DNA of 21,056 nucleotides from NCBI GenBank assembly GCA_004282995.1, contig SHLU01000013.1, positions 1-21,056 of the forward strand, read 5' to 3'. The position numbers were made by a program, and so were the translations under genes. This stretch comes from Sphingomonadaceae bacterium. Its GTDB lineage: Bacteria; Pseudomonadota; Alphaproteobacteria; Sphingomonadales; Sphingomonadaceae. Under the pieces are notes generated by a model. That model did not search any database. It was given only the letters and a program-made list of their open reading frames with translations, and was not told where the DNA came from. Shown here one piece after another: positions 7,232-14,374 of the stretch. Position 1 is the first letter of the stretch, and every line of letters begins with the position of its first letter.

Positions 7232-8257
7232 TCAGCGCTGCCAATTGCGAACCGCATCGACCAGCGCCTCGACATGGGCAATCGGTGTATGACGATCGAT
7301 CCCGTGGCCCAGATTGAACACGTGCGGACGGCCGCCAAGGCTGTCGAGGATAAAGCATGCGCGCTCACCCAGCGCCTCGCCGCCGGCAAGTATCAGCAGC
7401 GGATCCAGATTGCCCTGGACCGGCATCCCGGCTGGTAGCACCTTGTCCGCCCAGACCGGATCGATGGTCTCGTCGAGTGCGATGGCATCGACCCCTGTCT
7501 CGTCGGCATAGGCGCGCAACTTGGCCCCTGCCCCTTTCGGGAAACCGATGATCGGCGTGTCGGGGCGCGCCTCGGCCAATGCGGTAACGATCTTCGCGTT
7601 GGGAGCGATGATCCAGCGTTCGAACTGGTCGGGCGCGAGGCTGCCGGCCCAGCTGTCGAACAACTGGACCGCCTCGGCCCCGGCATCGATCTGGCCGATC
7701 AGATATTCAACAGTAGCCTCGCCAATGGCATCGAGGATCGTCTGCAACTTGCCCGGATCGGCATAGGCCATGCTGCGCGCCGCCTGCTGGTCCCGGCTGC
7801 CCTGCCCGGCGATCATGTAGGTGGCGACGGTCCACGGGCTGCCGGCGAAGCCGAGCAGCGTGGTCTCGTCGGACAGCGCGGCACGGACCTGCCGCACCGT
7901 TTCGTAGATCGGATCGAAACGATGCCGCGCCTCATTCAGCGTTTCAAGATCGCTATCTGCTAGCGGGGGCGAGAGATGCGGCCCCTCGCCGACGAGAAAC
8001 TGCAGATCCTGCCCCAAGGCATGCGGTACAATCAGTATGTCGGAAAACAGGATCGCCCCGTCGAAACCGAAGCGTCGGATCGGCTGCAAGGTGACTTCGC
8101 ACGCTGCCTCGCTGTCATAAACGAGATCGAGAAACCCCCCCTTCTCTGCCCTGAGCGCGCGATACTCGGGCAAATATCGCCCCGCCTGGCGCATGAGCCA
8201 CAATGGTACGCGCTCGCTTCGCGTTCCGTTCAAAGTGTCGAGAAGAAGGCCAGGCAT
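7232..8257 (-). CDS. hemE: Uroporphyrinogen decarboxylase
   Basis: HemE converts uroporphyrinogen III to coproporphyrinogen III by removing four carboxyl groups. From the ATG at 8257 it has 341 residues, the normal length. The signature PLWLMRQAGRYLPEYR (18-33) carries the substrate-binding arginines 23 and 27, FSDIL holds the catalytic Asp73, FDSWAG and FNLGHGI near the C-terminus are also intact. A TTG five codons upstream is possible, but the ATG fits the family start better. It is the first gene of the leftward hemE-hemJ pair and borders the candidate replication origin, as hemE does in Caulobacter. Confidence 0.97.
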   Translation of the reverse strand: MPGLLLDTLNGTRSERVPLWLMRQAGRYLPEYRALRAEKGGFLDLVYDSEAACEVTLQPIRRFGFDGAILFSDILIVPHALGQDLQFLVGEGPHLSPPLADSDLETLNEARHRFDPIYETVRQVRAALSDETTLLGFAGSPWTVATYMIAGQGSRDQQAARSMAYADPGKLQTILDAIGEATVEYLIGQIDAGAEAVQLFDSWAGSLAPDQFERWIIAPNAKIVTALAEARPDTPIIGFPKGAGAKLRAYADETGVDAIALDETIDPVWADKVLPAGMPVQGNLDPLLILAGGEALGERACFILDSLGGRPHVFNLGHGIDRHTPIAHVEALVDAVRNWQR

Positions 8258-8270
8258 CGCGTGTGAATCC

Positions 8271-8293
8271 AACTAATAATATTATTATAAATA
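8271..8293 (-). promoter_or_regulatory. AT-rich unwinding block and possible hemE -10
   Basis: Twenty-two of 23 bases are A or T, including a perfect 14-bp palindrome TAATAATATTATTA (8274-8287). Such a block in a GC-rich genome is a good candidate for the DNA-unwinding element of an origin. On the minus strand it also contains TATAAT (8289-8284) with CCAACA 17 bases upstream, which could serve as the hemE promoter with a short leader. Confidence 0.5.
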
Positions 8294-8315
8294 GGATGAT
8301 GGAGTCTGTTGGCCC

Positions 8316-8324
8316 TGTGGATAC
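8316..8324 (-). other. DnaA box (8/9)
   Basis: TGTGGATAC differs from the reverse-strand consensus TGTGGATAA at one position. It lies 23 bases from the AT-rich block, a suitable arrangement for DnaA loading next to the unwinding element. Confidence 0.55.
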
Positions 8325-8460
8325 CGGGCACAAGTCGCGCCTGCCCGATTTATGCCGCCGGTTCCACCCCAAACCTGGTCTGCGAATCTGCAACGAACGG
8401 GAGTCAAAGGAATCTTATCCTCCCTATCCCCAGCCTGTCCAAAACACAGTTGTTGTGTTG

Positions 8461-8474
8461 GCAAGCATGCTTGC
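8461..8474. repeat. Perfect 14-bp palindrome in the origin region
   Basis: GCAAGCATGCTTGC is its own reverse complement. It follows an imperfect inverted repeat, AACACA (8443-8448) and TGTGTT (8454-8459), two bases away. The pair lies between the DnaA boxes and could bind an origin regulator or act at the PPDK-regulator promoter. No protein can be assigned. Confidence 0.55.
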
Positions 8475-8548
8475 AAATCGGCCGGTAGCGGGGGTGGAAT
8501 TTCGTCCCATGCTTGTCCGCAGTTTTCTCCCGTGGTTTATGCCGGTGT

Positions 8549-8557
8549 TTCTCCACA
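8549..8557 (+). other. DnaA box (8/9)
   Basis: TTCTCCACA differs from the consensus TTATCCACA at the third base. It is 22 bases before the start codon of the PPDK regulator, on the opposite side of the region from the first box and in opposite orientation. Confidence 0.45.
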
Positions 8558-8579
8558 ACCGGAAAATCGCCCTCAGCTT

Positions 8580-9416
8580 ATGAAGCGCATCCATCTCCAT
8601 CTGCTCTCGGACTCGACTGGCGAAACGCTGGAAATGATCGCCAAGGCAGCGCTCGCCCAGTTCGAAAATGCAGAGGTCGTGCGCCATTTCTGGCCGATGG
8701 TGCGTTCGCGTCAGCACCTGGAACGGATTGTGCCCGAGCTTACGGCCAATCCGGGGTTGGTCCTGTTTACCCTGGTCAATGCCGAGACCCGCGCCGCGTT
8801 GCGTGAGCACTGCCGGCAGATGTCCCTGCCCGCGGTCGATGCGCTTGACGAGGTCACCGCTGCGCTCGAAGTGCAGCTCGGCCAGGAGGCGCAGGGCCGT
8901 CCAGGTCGCCAACACAAGATGGACGAGGCCTATTTCAAGCGCGTCGAGGCGATCCAGTTCACCATCGCCCATGACGACGGTGTCGGGTGGGACAATTGGG
9001 AAGAAGCAGACATCGTGCTTGCCGGCGTCTCGCGCTCGTCGAAAACGCCGACCAGTATCTATCTCGCCAATCGCGGGTTCAGGGTCGCCAATATCCCGCT
9101 GGTAATCGAAAGCCCGCCCCCGCCCGTGCTGTTCGAACTCAAAAATCCTCTGGTGGTCGGCCTGACGACAGCGCCCGAACGATTGGTACAGATCCGCCGT
9201 AACCGGTTGCTGACGCTCAACGAGCGCGCCGAGACATCCTATGTGGAGAAGGATCGTGTATCGGAAGAGGTCAAGTTTGCCCGCCGGATGTTCGCCGACA
9301 ACAACTGGCCGGTGATCGACGTAACCCGCCGTTCAATCGAGGAGACCGCGGCTGCGATAATCGGGCTTTACAATGAGCGTCAGGCCCGCACCAAGCCGGA
9401 TGAGAAGCCAATATGA
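8580..9416 (+). CDS. Pyruvate, phosphate dikinase / PEP synthase regulatory protein (DUF299)
   Basis: A 278-residue bifunctional kinase/pyrophosphorylase of the DUF299 family. It inactivates pyruvate phosphate dikinase or PEP synthase by ADP-dependent phosphorylation and reverses this with phosphate. The start MKRIHLHLLSDSTGET is typical, and the nucleotide-binding loop GVSRSSKTPTS lies at 149-159. The frame extends upstream to 8352, but those residues are low-complexity, overlap the origin region and match no family start. No strong ribosome site precedes the ATG. It opens a rightward series of genes and overlaps maf by 4 bases. Whether the target here is PPDK or PEP synthase is not visible. 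Confidence 0.92.
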   Translation: MKRIHLHLLSDSTGETLEMIAKAALAQFENAEVVRHFWPMVRSRQHLERIVPELTANPGLVLFTLVNAETRAALREHCRQMSLPAVDALDEVTAALEVQLGQEAQGRPGRQHKMDEAYFKRVEAIQFTIAHDDGVGWDNWEEADIVLAGVSRSSKTPTSIYLANRGFRVANIPLVIESPPPPVLFELKNPLVVGLTTAPERLVQIRRNRLLTLNERAETSYVEKDRVSEEVKFARRMFADNNWPVIDVTRRSIEETAAAIIGLYNERQARTKPDEKPI

Positions 9417-10021
9417 CCGATCAAGGTAACCACCTTCCCCTTATTCTCGCCTCCAGAAGCGCATCACGTCGCGCCATGCTCAAAGCCGCCGGGATCCAGT
9501 TCGAAGCTGTCGCCGCCGACCTCGATGAGCGCGCACTTGAAGCTGACATGGAAGGTTCCGTAGCCGAGGAAATCGCGCAGGCGCTGGCCGCGGCCAAGGC
9601 GGTCGCTGTGTCGCTTGCACATCCAGGGCGATTGGTGCTCGGCAGTGACAGCTTGGTCGAGGTTGAAGGACAGCGGTTCGACAAACCGGAGAGCCGAAAA
9701 CAGGCTGCTGAGCACCTGCGGAACTTTTCCGGTAAGGCAATGCGCTTGCACAGCGCCGCCGCATTGGCGGTGGATGGCCGGATCACCTGGATCGATCATG
9801 GCTTGGCGAGCCTGATTGTCAGGCCGCTCACCGATGCCTTCATAGAGGAGTATCTGGACGCCGAATGGCCCGATGTCTCGGCGTGCGTTGGAGTGTTCCG
9901 GATCGAGGGCCGCGGGGTGCAATTGTTCGAAACTATCATCGGTGACCAGTTCACGGTGCTCGGCATGCCGCTTCTCGCAGTGCTCGGTGCCCTGCGCGAC
10001 CGCGGCGTGGTGACAGCATGA
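9413..10021 (+). CDS. maf: Maf family nucleotide pyrophosphatase
   Basis: A 202-residue Maf-type protein, a house-cleaning enzyme that hydrolyses non-canonical or modified nucleoside triphosphates. The early signature LILASRSASRR (10-20) is intact, and GSDSLVEVEGQRFDKP (77-92) carries the expected aspartate Asp79 and the KP pair. The start overlaps the previous stop (ATGA) and the end overlaps aroE in the same way, so translation is likely coupled. The exact nucleotide preference cannot be read from the sequence. Confidence 0.92.
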   Translation: MTDQGNHLPLILASRSASRRAMLKAAGIQFEAVAADLDERALEADMEGSVAEEIAQALAAAKAVAVSLAHPGRLVLGSDSLVEVEGQRFDKPESRKQAAEHLRNFSGKAMRLHSAAALAVDGRITWIDHGLASLIVRPLTDAFIEEYLDAEWPDVSACVGVFRIEGRGVQLFETIIGDQFTVLGMPLLAVLGALRDRGVVTA

Positions 10022-10875
10022 TGCGCCGTTTCGCCGAAGTCATTGGCGACCCGATAGCGCATTCCAAATCGCCGTTGATCCATAATTACTGGATCGAACA
10101 ATTGGAGCTCGATGCCGATTATCGCGCCCAGGCCGTCGCACCCGAAGGTCTTGCCCGCTACCTGCACGAGCGCCGCGGCAATGAAAGCTGGCTTGGTTGC
10201 AACGTGACGATGCCACACAAACAAGCAATCGCGCCAATGCTCGACCGGCTCGACCCGCTCGCCGCGAAGATCGGCGCAGTTAACACCGTGGTTCGCGAGA
10301 GCGACGGCGCGCTGGTCGGCTATAATACCGATGTCGAAGGCTTCCTCGAACCCTTGCGAGCCGATCTTGCCAGCGACCATTTGTTCCGCATGGCCCGGAT
10401 ATGCGGCACTGGTGGCGCCGCGCGGGCCATAGTCACTGCCCTTGCGCGCGAAGGCTTCGCCCTGGTGTTGGCCGGGCGCGATCCGGCCAAGGCAGCGCGG
10501 CTGCTGGCCGAACTCGCTCCAGCAGTCGAGGGCTTTACTCCGCCGCTCGACCATTTCGCTACGTCGACTGATTTCGCATTCGATGATCGAGAAGGGATTC
10601 TCGACCTGGTCGTGAACGCCTCGCCGCTGGGTATGGAAGGGCAGGATAAGCTCGCCTTCCACCTTTCGCATGCGCCGCCCGGCTCGATCGTCTACGATAT
10701 CGTCACCGTTCCTGCGCGCACCGCTTTACTGCGTGCGGCCGAGGAACGCGGCCTGCGTACGATCGACGGGCTCGCCATGTTGCTGGGGCAGGCCGCAGGT
10801 GCCTTCAAGCTGTTTTTTGATGCGAAACCGCCGCGCAGCCTCGACCAGCAATTGCGCGAAAGGCTGATACGATGA
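10018..10875 (+). CDS. aroE: Shikimate dehydrogenase
   Basis: AroE reduces 3-dehydroshikimate to shikimate with NADPH in aromatic amino acid synthesis. The 285-residue protein shows SKSPLIHN (16-23), NVTMPHK with catalytic Lys68, NTD with Asp105, the NADP loop GTGGAARA (130-137), NASPLGM, and the C-terminal DGLAMLLGQAAGAFKLFF. The start is a double ATG; the first overlaps the maf stop. It overlaps coaE by 4 bases. The loop arginine after GTGGAA supports NADP use. Confidence 0.96.
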   Translation: MMRRFAEVIGDPIAHSKSPLIHNYWIEQLELDADYRAQAVAPEGLARYLHERRGNESWLGCNVTMPHKQAIAPMLDRLDPLAAKIGAVNTVVRESDGALVGYNTDVEGFLEPLRADLASDHLFRMARICGTGGAARAIVTALAREGFALVLAGRDPAKAARLLAELAPAVEGFTPPLDHFATSTDFAFDDREGILDLVVNASPLGMEGQDKLAFHLSHAPPGSIVYDIVTVPARTALLRAAEERGLRTIDGLAMLLGQAAGAFKLFFDAKPPRSLDQQLRERLIR

Positions 10876-11477
10876 GCAAGCCAATGACAATCGGCCTCAC
10901 CGGATCGATCGGCATGGGCAAATCGACCGTGGCGGCGATGTTTGAGGCCGAGGGCGTCCCGGTATTCGATGCCGACGCCGAGGTGCGCGCCATGCAGCGG
11001 CCGGGGGGCGAATTGCTGGCCGAGATAGAAGAGCAGTTTCCGGGGTCAACTGGGCCTGAAGGTGTCTTGCGGGACCAGCTTGGCGCGCAGGTTTTCGGTG
11101 ATGCGGCCGCGCTCGCCCGGCTCGAGGCGATCGTCCACCCGGCGGTGGGTGCAAAACGGGCAGACTTTTTTGCCCGCCACGGCGATGCCTCGTTGGTGGT
11201 GTTCGACGTGCCGTTACTGTTCGAACGGGGAGGCCACGAAGCGGTCGATTGCATCGTGGTGGTATCGGCCCCGCCTGAGGTACAGCGCGAGCGCGTCCTC
11301 GCCCGTCCGGGCATGACCGAGGAGAAATTCGCCCATATACTTTCGTTGCAGCTTCCTGACGCCGAGAAGCGTGCCCGTGCCGACCACGTCATCGATACCG
11401 GGAAAGCGCTTGAAGAAACCGCTGCGGATGTTCGTGATCTTGTCGCCCGCTTGTCTGGTCGTGTGCAACGTGCGTGA
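10872..11477 (+). CDS. coaE: Dephospho-CoA kinase
   Basis: CoaE carries out the last step of coenzyme A synthesis, phosphorylating the ribose 3'-hydroxyl of dephospho-CoA. The 201-residue protein has the P-loop GSIGMGKST (11-19), DAD (33-35) after VPVF, VFDVPLLFE in the substrate lid region and the RVLARPGMT segment. The length is normal. It begins inside the aroE stop (ATGA) and ends 41 bases before dnaQ, the same neighbour as in many alphaproteobacteria. Confidence 0.95.
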   Translation: MSKPMTIGLTGSIGMGKSTVAAMFEAEGVPVFDADAEVRAMQRPGGELLAEIEEQFPGSTGPEGVLRDQLGAQVFGDAAALARLEAIVHPAVGAKRADFFARHGDASLVVFDVPLLFERGGHEAVDCIVVVSAPPEVQRERVLARPGMTEEKFAHILSLQLPDAEKRARADHVIDTGKALEETAADVRDLVARLSGRVQRA

Positions 11478-11518
11478 CCACTTGCAGACTCGCGCACAAG
11501 CGCCGATAGTCCTCTGCA

Positions 11519-12214
11519 ATGCGTGAAATTGTGTTCGACACCGAAACCACCGGGCTCGACCCCAAGTTGGGCGATCGGATGGTCGAAATCGGTTGCGTTG
11601 AAGTAGACAACCGGGTTCCGACAGGGGCAACCTTCCACGCCTATTATAACCCTGAACGCGACATGCCGATCGAGGCTGAACAGGTGCACGGGCTATCCAG
11701 CGCCTTTCTCGCCGACAAGCCGCTGTTCGCCGATGAGGCCGACGCCCTGCTAGAATTCCTCGGCGACTCGCCGTTGGTGGCGCACAATGCCGGGTTCGAT
11801 TTTGGCTTCCTCAACTCCGAACTGGCAATGTGTGGCCGCAAGCCGATCGATATGGACCGGATGGTCGATACCGTAGCTATCGCCCGCAAGAAACATCCCG
11901 GAGCCAAGGTTTCGCTCGATGCGCTGTGCAACCGATATGGGGTCGACCGGAGCCACCGGGTCAAGCACGGCGCATTGCTAGATGCCGAATTGCTCGCGCA
12001 GGTCTATCTCGAACTGCTGGGAGGTCGACAGATCGGGCTTGTGCTCGATGCCGGCAACGATGCCGCCGACACGATCGACCCTGCAGCGGCAGTAAAGCAG
12101 GTGGAGCGGATATTCCGCCAACCACGCACGCACCAGCCCAGCGCGGAAGAACTTGAGCGCCATCAGGCGTTCATGAACGAATTCGATTCACCTTTATGGA
12201 ATGGTCGCAATTGA
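11519..12214 (+). CDS. dnaQ: DNA polymerase III epsilon subunit (3'-5' exonuclease)
   Basis: A 231-residue DEDDh exonuclease that proofreads for the replicative polymerase. The catalytic residues are Asp7 and Glu9 (FDTETTG), Asp94 (HNAGFD), and His150 with Asp155 (KHGALLDAEL), with the same His-x4-Asp spacing as E. coli epsilon. The C-terminal tail (about 185-231) is polar and would carry contacts with the alpha subunit; I see no obvious clamp-binding motif. No strong ribosome site precedes the ATG. secB, which often follows in relatives, is absent; hpf follows instead. Confidence 0.93.
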   Translation: MREIVFDTETTGLDPKLGDRMVEIGCVEVDNRVPTGATFHAYYNPERDMPIEAEQVHGLSSAFLADKPLFADEADALLEFLGDSPLVAHNAGFDFGFLNSELAMCGRKPIDMDRMVDTVAIARKKHPGAKVSLDALCNRYGVDRSHRVKHGALLDAELLAQVYLELLGGRQIGLVLDAGNDAADTIDPAAAVKQVERIFRQPRTHQPSAEELERHQAFMNEFDSPLWNGRN

Positions 12215-12261
12215 AGAATGCCGGATTGGCCGGCGTGATGAGCCAAGGGAGATAGCCAAAC

Positions 12262-12837
12262 ATGGATATTCGCATTTCCGGCCACCAGGTCGATACCGGC
12301 AGCGCCTTGCAGGACCATGCTTCGGATCGCCTTGGATCCATCGTCGACAAGTATTTCAGCCGTGCGCTGTCTTCGCATGTCACCTTTGGCAAGGCTCCGG
12401 CAGGGGCGTTTGCCTGCGATATCGTGACCCATGTCACGCAGGGGTTGGTGCTCAAGGCCCACGGCGAAGCGCATGATGCGCATCAGGCGCTCGATGCGGC
12501 TGCAGAGAAGATCGACAAGCAGTTGCGGCGGTACAAGCGCAGGCTTACGGATCGGCACGAGCAGGCTGCGCATGCCATCCGTGAGGAAGAGGCAGCTTAT
12601 ACCATCTTCGCTCCCGCCGAACCCGAGGTGGAGGAAAACGATAATGACACAGGTGAGGCTCCGCTGGTGGTTGCCGAGACCAAGATTGACATCCCCGAAG
12701 CCTCGGTTGCCGACGCGGTGATGATGCTGGACCTTCGTGATACCAACGCAATGTTCTTCAAAAACGCTGGAACCGGTCGACACAATATGGTCTATCGCCG
12801 CCGCGACGGTTCAATCGGTTGGGTCGAGCCGCATTAG
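12262..12837 (+). CDS. hpf: Ribosome hibernation-promoting factor, long form
   Basis: A 191-residue long-form HPF that binds the 30S subunit and pairs ribosomes into 100S dimers during starvation. The S30AE domain covers about 1-105, an acidic linker (PEVEENDND) about 120-135, and the C-terminal dimerisation domain about 140-190 with EASVADAVMMLDLRDTNAMF and the closing VYRRRDGSIGWVEPH. AAGGGAGA lies 11 bases upstream of the ATG. The 47-base gap after dnaQ could hold a separate promoter. ptsN follows, a frequent pairing, but rpoN, usually upstream of hpf, is not here. Confidence 0.94.
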   Translation: MDIRISGHQVDTGSALQDHASDRLGSIVDKYFSRALSSHVTFGKAPAGAFACDIVTHVTQGLVLKAHGEAHDAHQALDAAAEKIDKQLRRYKRRLTDRHEQAAHAIREEEAAYTIFAPAEPEVEENDNDTGEAPLVVAETKIDIPEASVADAVMMLDLRDTNAMFFKNAGTGRHNMVYRRRDGSIGWVEPH

Positions 12838-12908
12838 GTCGGGCAGGATCGAGTCTATCTCGCGCTTCCCGCGCATCAATCTGCCTAGAACGACGAATTG
12901 CTTTTGCG

Positions 12909-13370
12909 ATGAATTCCCTGTTCCGATTTTCCCCCGACGCGGTGACTAGCGTCGCTGCCGCCGACAAGCCTGCCATCCTGCTGGCGCTGGCAGAGCGGCT
13001 GTCCGTTTCCTACGCGCTGGACCACGATGCCGTGCTCGAAGGTCTTGAAGAGCGGGAAAAGCTCGGGAGCACCGGATTTGGTCGTGGTGTGGCACTGCCC
13101 CATGCCCGTATCGATTTGGTCGATCGCCCCGTCGTAGCGCTGCTGCGGCTGGCGACTCCCGTCGATTTTGGTGCTGCGGATGGGATGCCGGTCGATCTCG
13201 TGTTCGGGCTGTTGTCTCCGAGCGGCGCGGGGGCCACACATTTGCGTGCCCTGGCCGCAATCTCGCGTCTCGTGCGCGACGAGGAAATTCATCGCCATCT
13301 CATCGAAGCGCCAGGCAACGATGCAGCCTATGCCATGCTCACAGATGCGGTCGACCGTGACGCAGCCTGA
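12909..13370 (+). CDS. ptsN: PTS IIA-like nitrogen-regulatory protein PtsN
   Basis: A 153-residue EIIA-Ntr protein, the end phosphoacceptor of the nitrogen-related phosphotransferase chain that links PEP supply to nitrogen and potassium status. The phospho-accepting His65 lies in GRGVALPHARI, and GLLSPSGAGATHLRALAAISRLV is the usual second half of the domain. There is no sugar-transport domain. The start MNSLFRFSPDAV is typical; a longer frame reaches back into hpf and is unlikely. It sits 71 bases after hpf and overlaps the next gene at its 3' end. Confidence 0.93.
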   Translation: MNSLFRFSPDAVTSVAAADKPAILLALAERLSVSYALDHDAVLEGLEEREKLGSTGFGRGVALPHARIDLVDRPVVALLRLATPVDFGAADGMPVDLVFGLLSPSGAGATHLRALAAISRLVRDEEIHRHLIEAPGNDAAYAMLTDAVDRDAA

Positions 13371-13833
13371 CATCACCGCTGATGCGGGCGGGGCGGAATC
13401 CCATTTCCGCGCGCTCGAGCGGCTGTATGCATCGGCACCGGTCAATGAGCTGTTTGCTTCGAAGCTCGAGATTGAGGCGCAAGGGGAATCGCGCCTCACC
13501 TTTGAAGTGACCGAGCGATCTTACCATGCGGCCGGCGCTGCGCATGGAACGATCTATTTCAAGATGCTCGATGACGCGGCTTTCTACGCCGCAAATTCGC
13601 TCGTCACCGACCGTTTCCTGCTGACAACGTCGTTCAATCTCCACTTCACCAAGCCAGTACGTACGGGCCGGGTTGTGGCTGAAGGGCGATGGATCAGCGG
13701 CAAGCGGCGCGTTTTCGTCGCCGAAGCGCGGCTGATTGATGCCGAAGGCGATGAAATCGGCCGCGGCACCGGCACCTTCATGCGCTCGCACATCGCCCTG
13801 TCCGGATTGTCCGGTTACGCGGGCGGTCGGTGA
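13345..13833 (+). CDS. PaaI-type hotdog thioesterase
   Basis: A 162-residue hotdog-fold protein of the PaaI/YiiD thioesterase group, likely to cleave acyl-CoA thioesters. The central helix HGTIYFKMLDDAAFYAANS (68-86) follows the pattern of the catalytic hotdog helix with Asp77/Asp78, and FNLHFTKPVRTGRVVAEG (98-114) gives the matching strand. The ATG at 13345 lies within the end of ptsN; a GTG at 13357 (MTQPDIT) is an equally possible start giving 158 residues. Its stop TGA abuts the next gene. The acyl substrate is not known. Confidence 0.8.
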   Translation: MRSTVTQPDITADAGGAESHFRALERLYASAPVNELFASKLEIEAQGESRLTFEVTERSYHAAGAAHGTIYFKMLDDAAFYAANSLVTDRFLLTTSFNLHFTKPVRTGRVVAEGRWISGKRRVFVAEARLIDAEGDEIGRGTGTFMRSHIALSGLSGYAGGR

Positions 13834-13835
13834 CA

Positions 13836-14174
13836 ATGGTCGATTCGCGTCTGCCCGCCCATGTCGAAATTTCGGCAATTATCCGCCTGGTCCAGGCAGA
13901 AGGCGGCTTTGCCACTGTGATAGCCAAGGGCGAACGCGATGCCGGAACAATCTTGCTGATCGTGTCTGAACGGGGGCAAGATGAGCAACTTCTCGAAAGA
14001 ATGCCGAATCTCGAGGGAACGCGCCCGTGGTCGGTAACACGCAAGCAAGACATTGATAATGCGTCAGATTTTGCAGAATATGTCGACAAAAGACGGTTGC
14101 AGGACAGCGACGTATGGATCTTGGAGGCAGACGTCGCGGATCGAGAACGGTTCATCGAAAGCTTGGCCGGTTAG
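13836..14174 (+). CDS. DUF1491 family protein
   Basis: A 112-residue cytoplasmic protein matching DUF1491, a small alphaproteobacterial family without a known role. The opening MVDSRLPAHVEISAIIRLVQ and the GGFATVIAKGERDAGTILL segment are characteristic. ATG at 13836 is two bases after the thioesterase stop; a GTG at 13830 overlapping that stop is an alternative. It is the last gene of the rightward series that begins at the origin and ends in a hairpin. Confidence 0.8.
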   Translation: MVDSRLPAHVEISAIIRLVQAEGGFATVIAKGERDAGTILLIVSERGQDEQLLERMPNLEGTRPWSVTRKQDIDNASDFAEYVDKRRLQDSDVWILEADVADRERFIESLAG

Positions 14175-14193
14175 GTTGACTTAAACGTCAACC
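14174..14193 (+). terminator. Hairpin at the end of the DUF1491 gene
   Basis: GGTTGAC and GTCAACC form a perfect 7-bp stem around TTAAAC, beginning at the last base of the stop codon. No T-run follows, so it is not a classic Rho-independent terminator. It may protect the 3' end or work with Rho. The 200-bp gap up to the next gene holds nothing else that I can support. Confidence 0.35.
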
Positions 14194-14374
14194 CGGCTAT
14201 CCGGCAGACCTCTCCAAAAAGCGTAGGCGGTTGTGCGGCATCCTTGCCGAACAGCGAGCACGCAGACGGGGGGCGACCGGCAGGTCCGCAACGAACCACA
14301 CTCAAACGAACGCAAATAACGCGACAAGGTTCCAGCCTGCGACAGGTCCGCTCACCGCACAGTAATTGAGTGAC

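Larger units (their letters stand above)
8258..8579. other. oriC: Candidate chromosomal replication origin (oriC)
   Basis: This 322-bp region between divergent hemE and the PPDK regulator carries no convincing gene. It contains a nearly pure AT block (8271-8293), two 8-of-9 matches to the DnaA box (8316-8324 and 8549-8557), weaker box-like sites at 8415-8423, 8424-8432 and 8513-8521, five GANTC sites and a perfect 14-bp palindrome. In Caulobacter the origin lies beside hemE, next to a homologue of the same PPDK regulator family, and genes here also point away on both sides. No TTAA-N7-TTAA CtrA site was found. Function is inferred, not shown. Confidence 0.7.

Noticed and set aside
8361..8374. 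parS-like sequence GTTCCACCCCAAAC in the origin region
   Set aside because: It matches 10 of 14 bases but lacks the CACGTG core, so ParB binding is not expected.
8352..8579. 76-residue N-terminal extension of the PPDK regulator
   Set aside because: The residues are low-complexity, overlap DnaA boxes and palindromes, and the family starts at MKRIHLHLLSDST.
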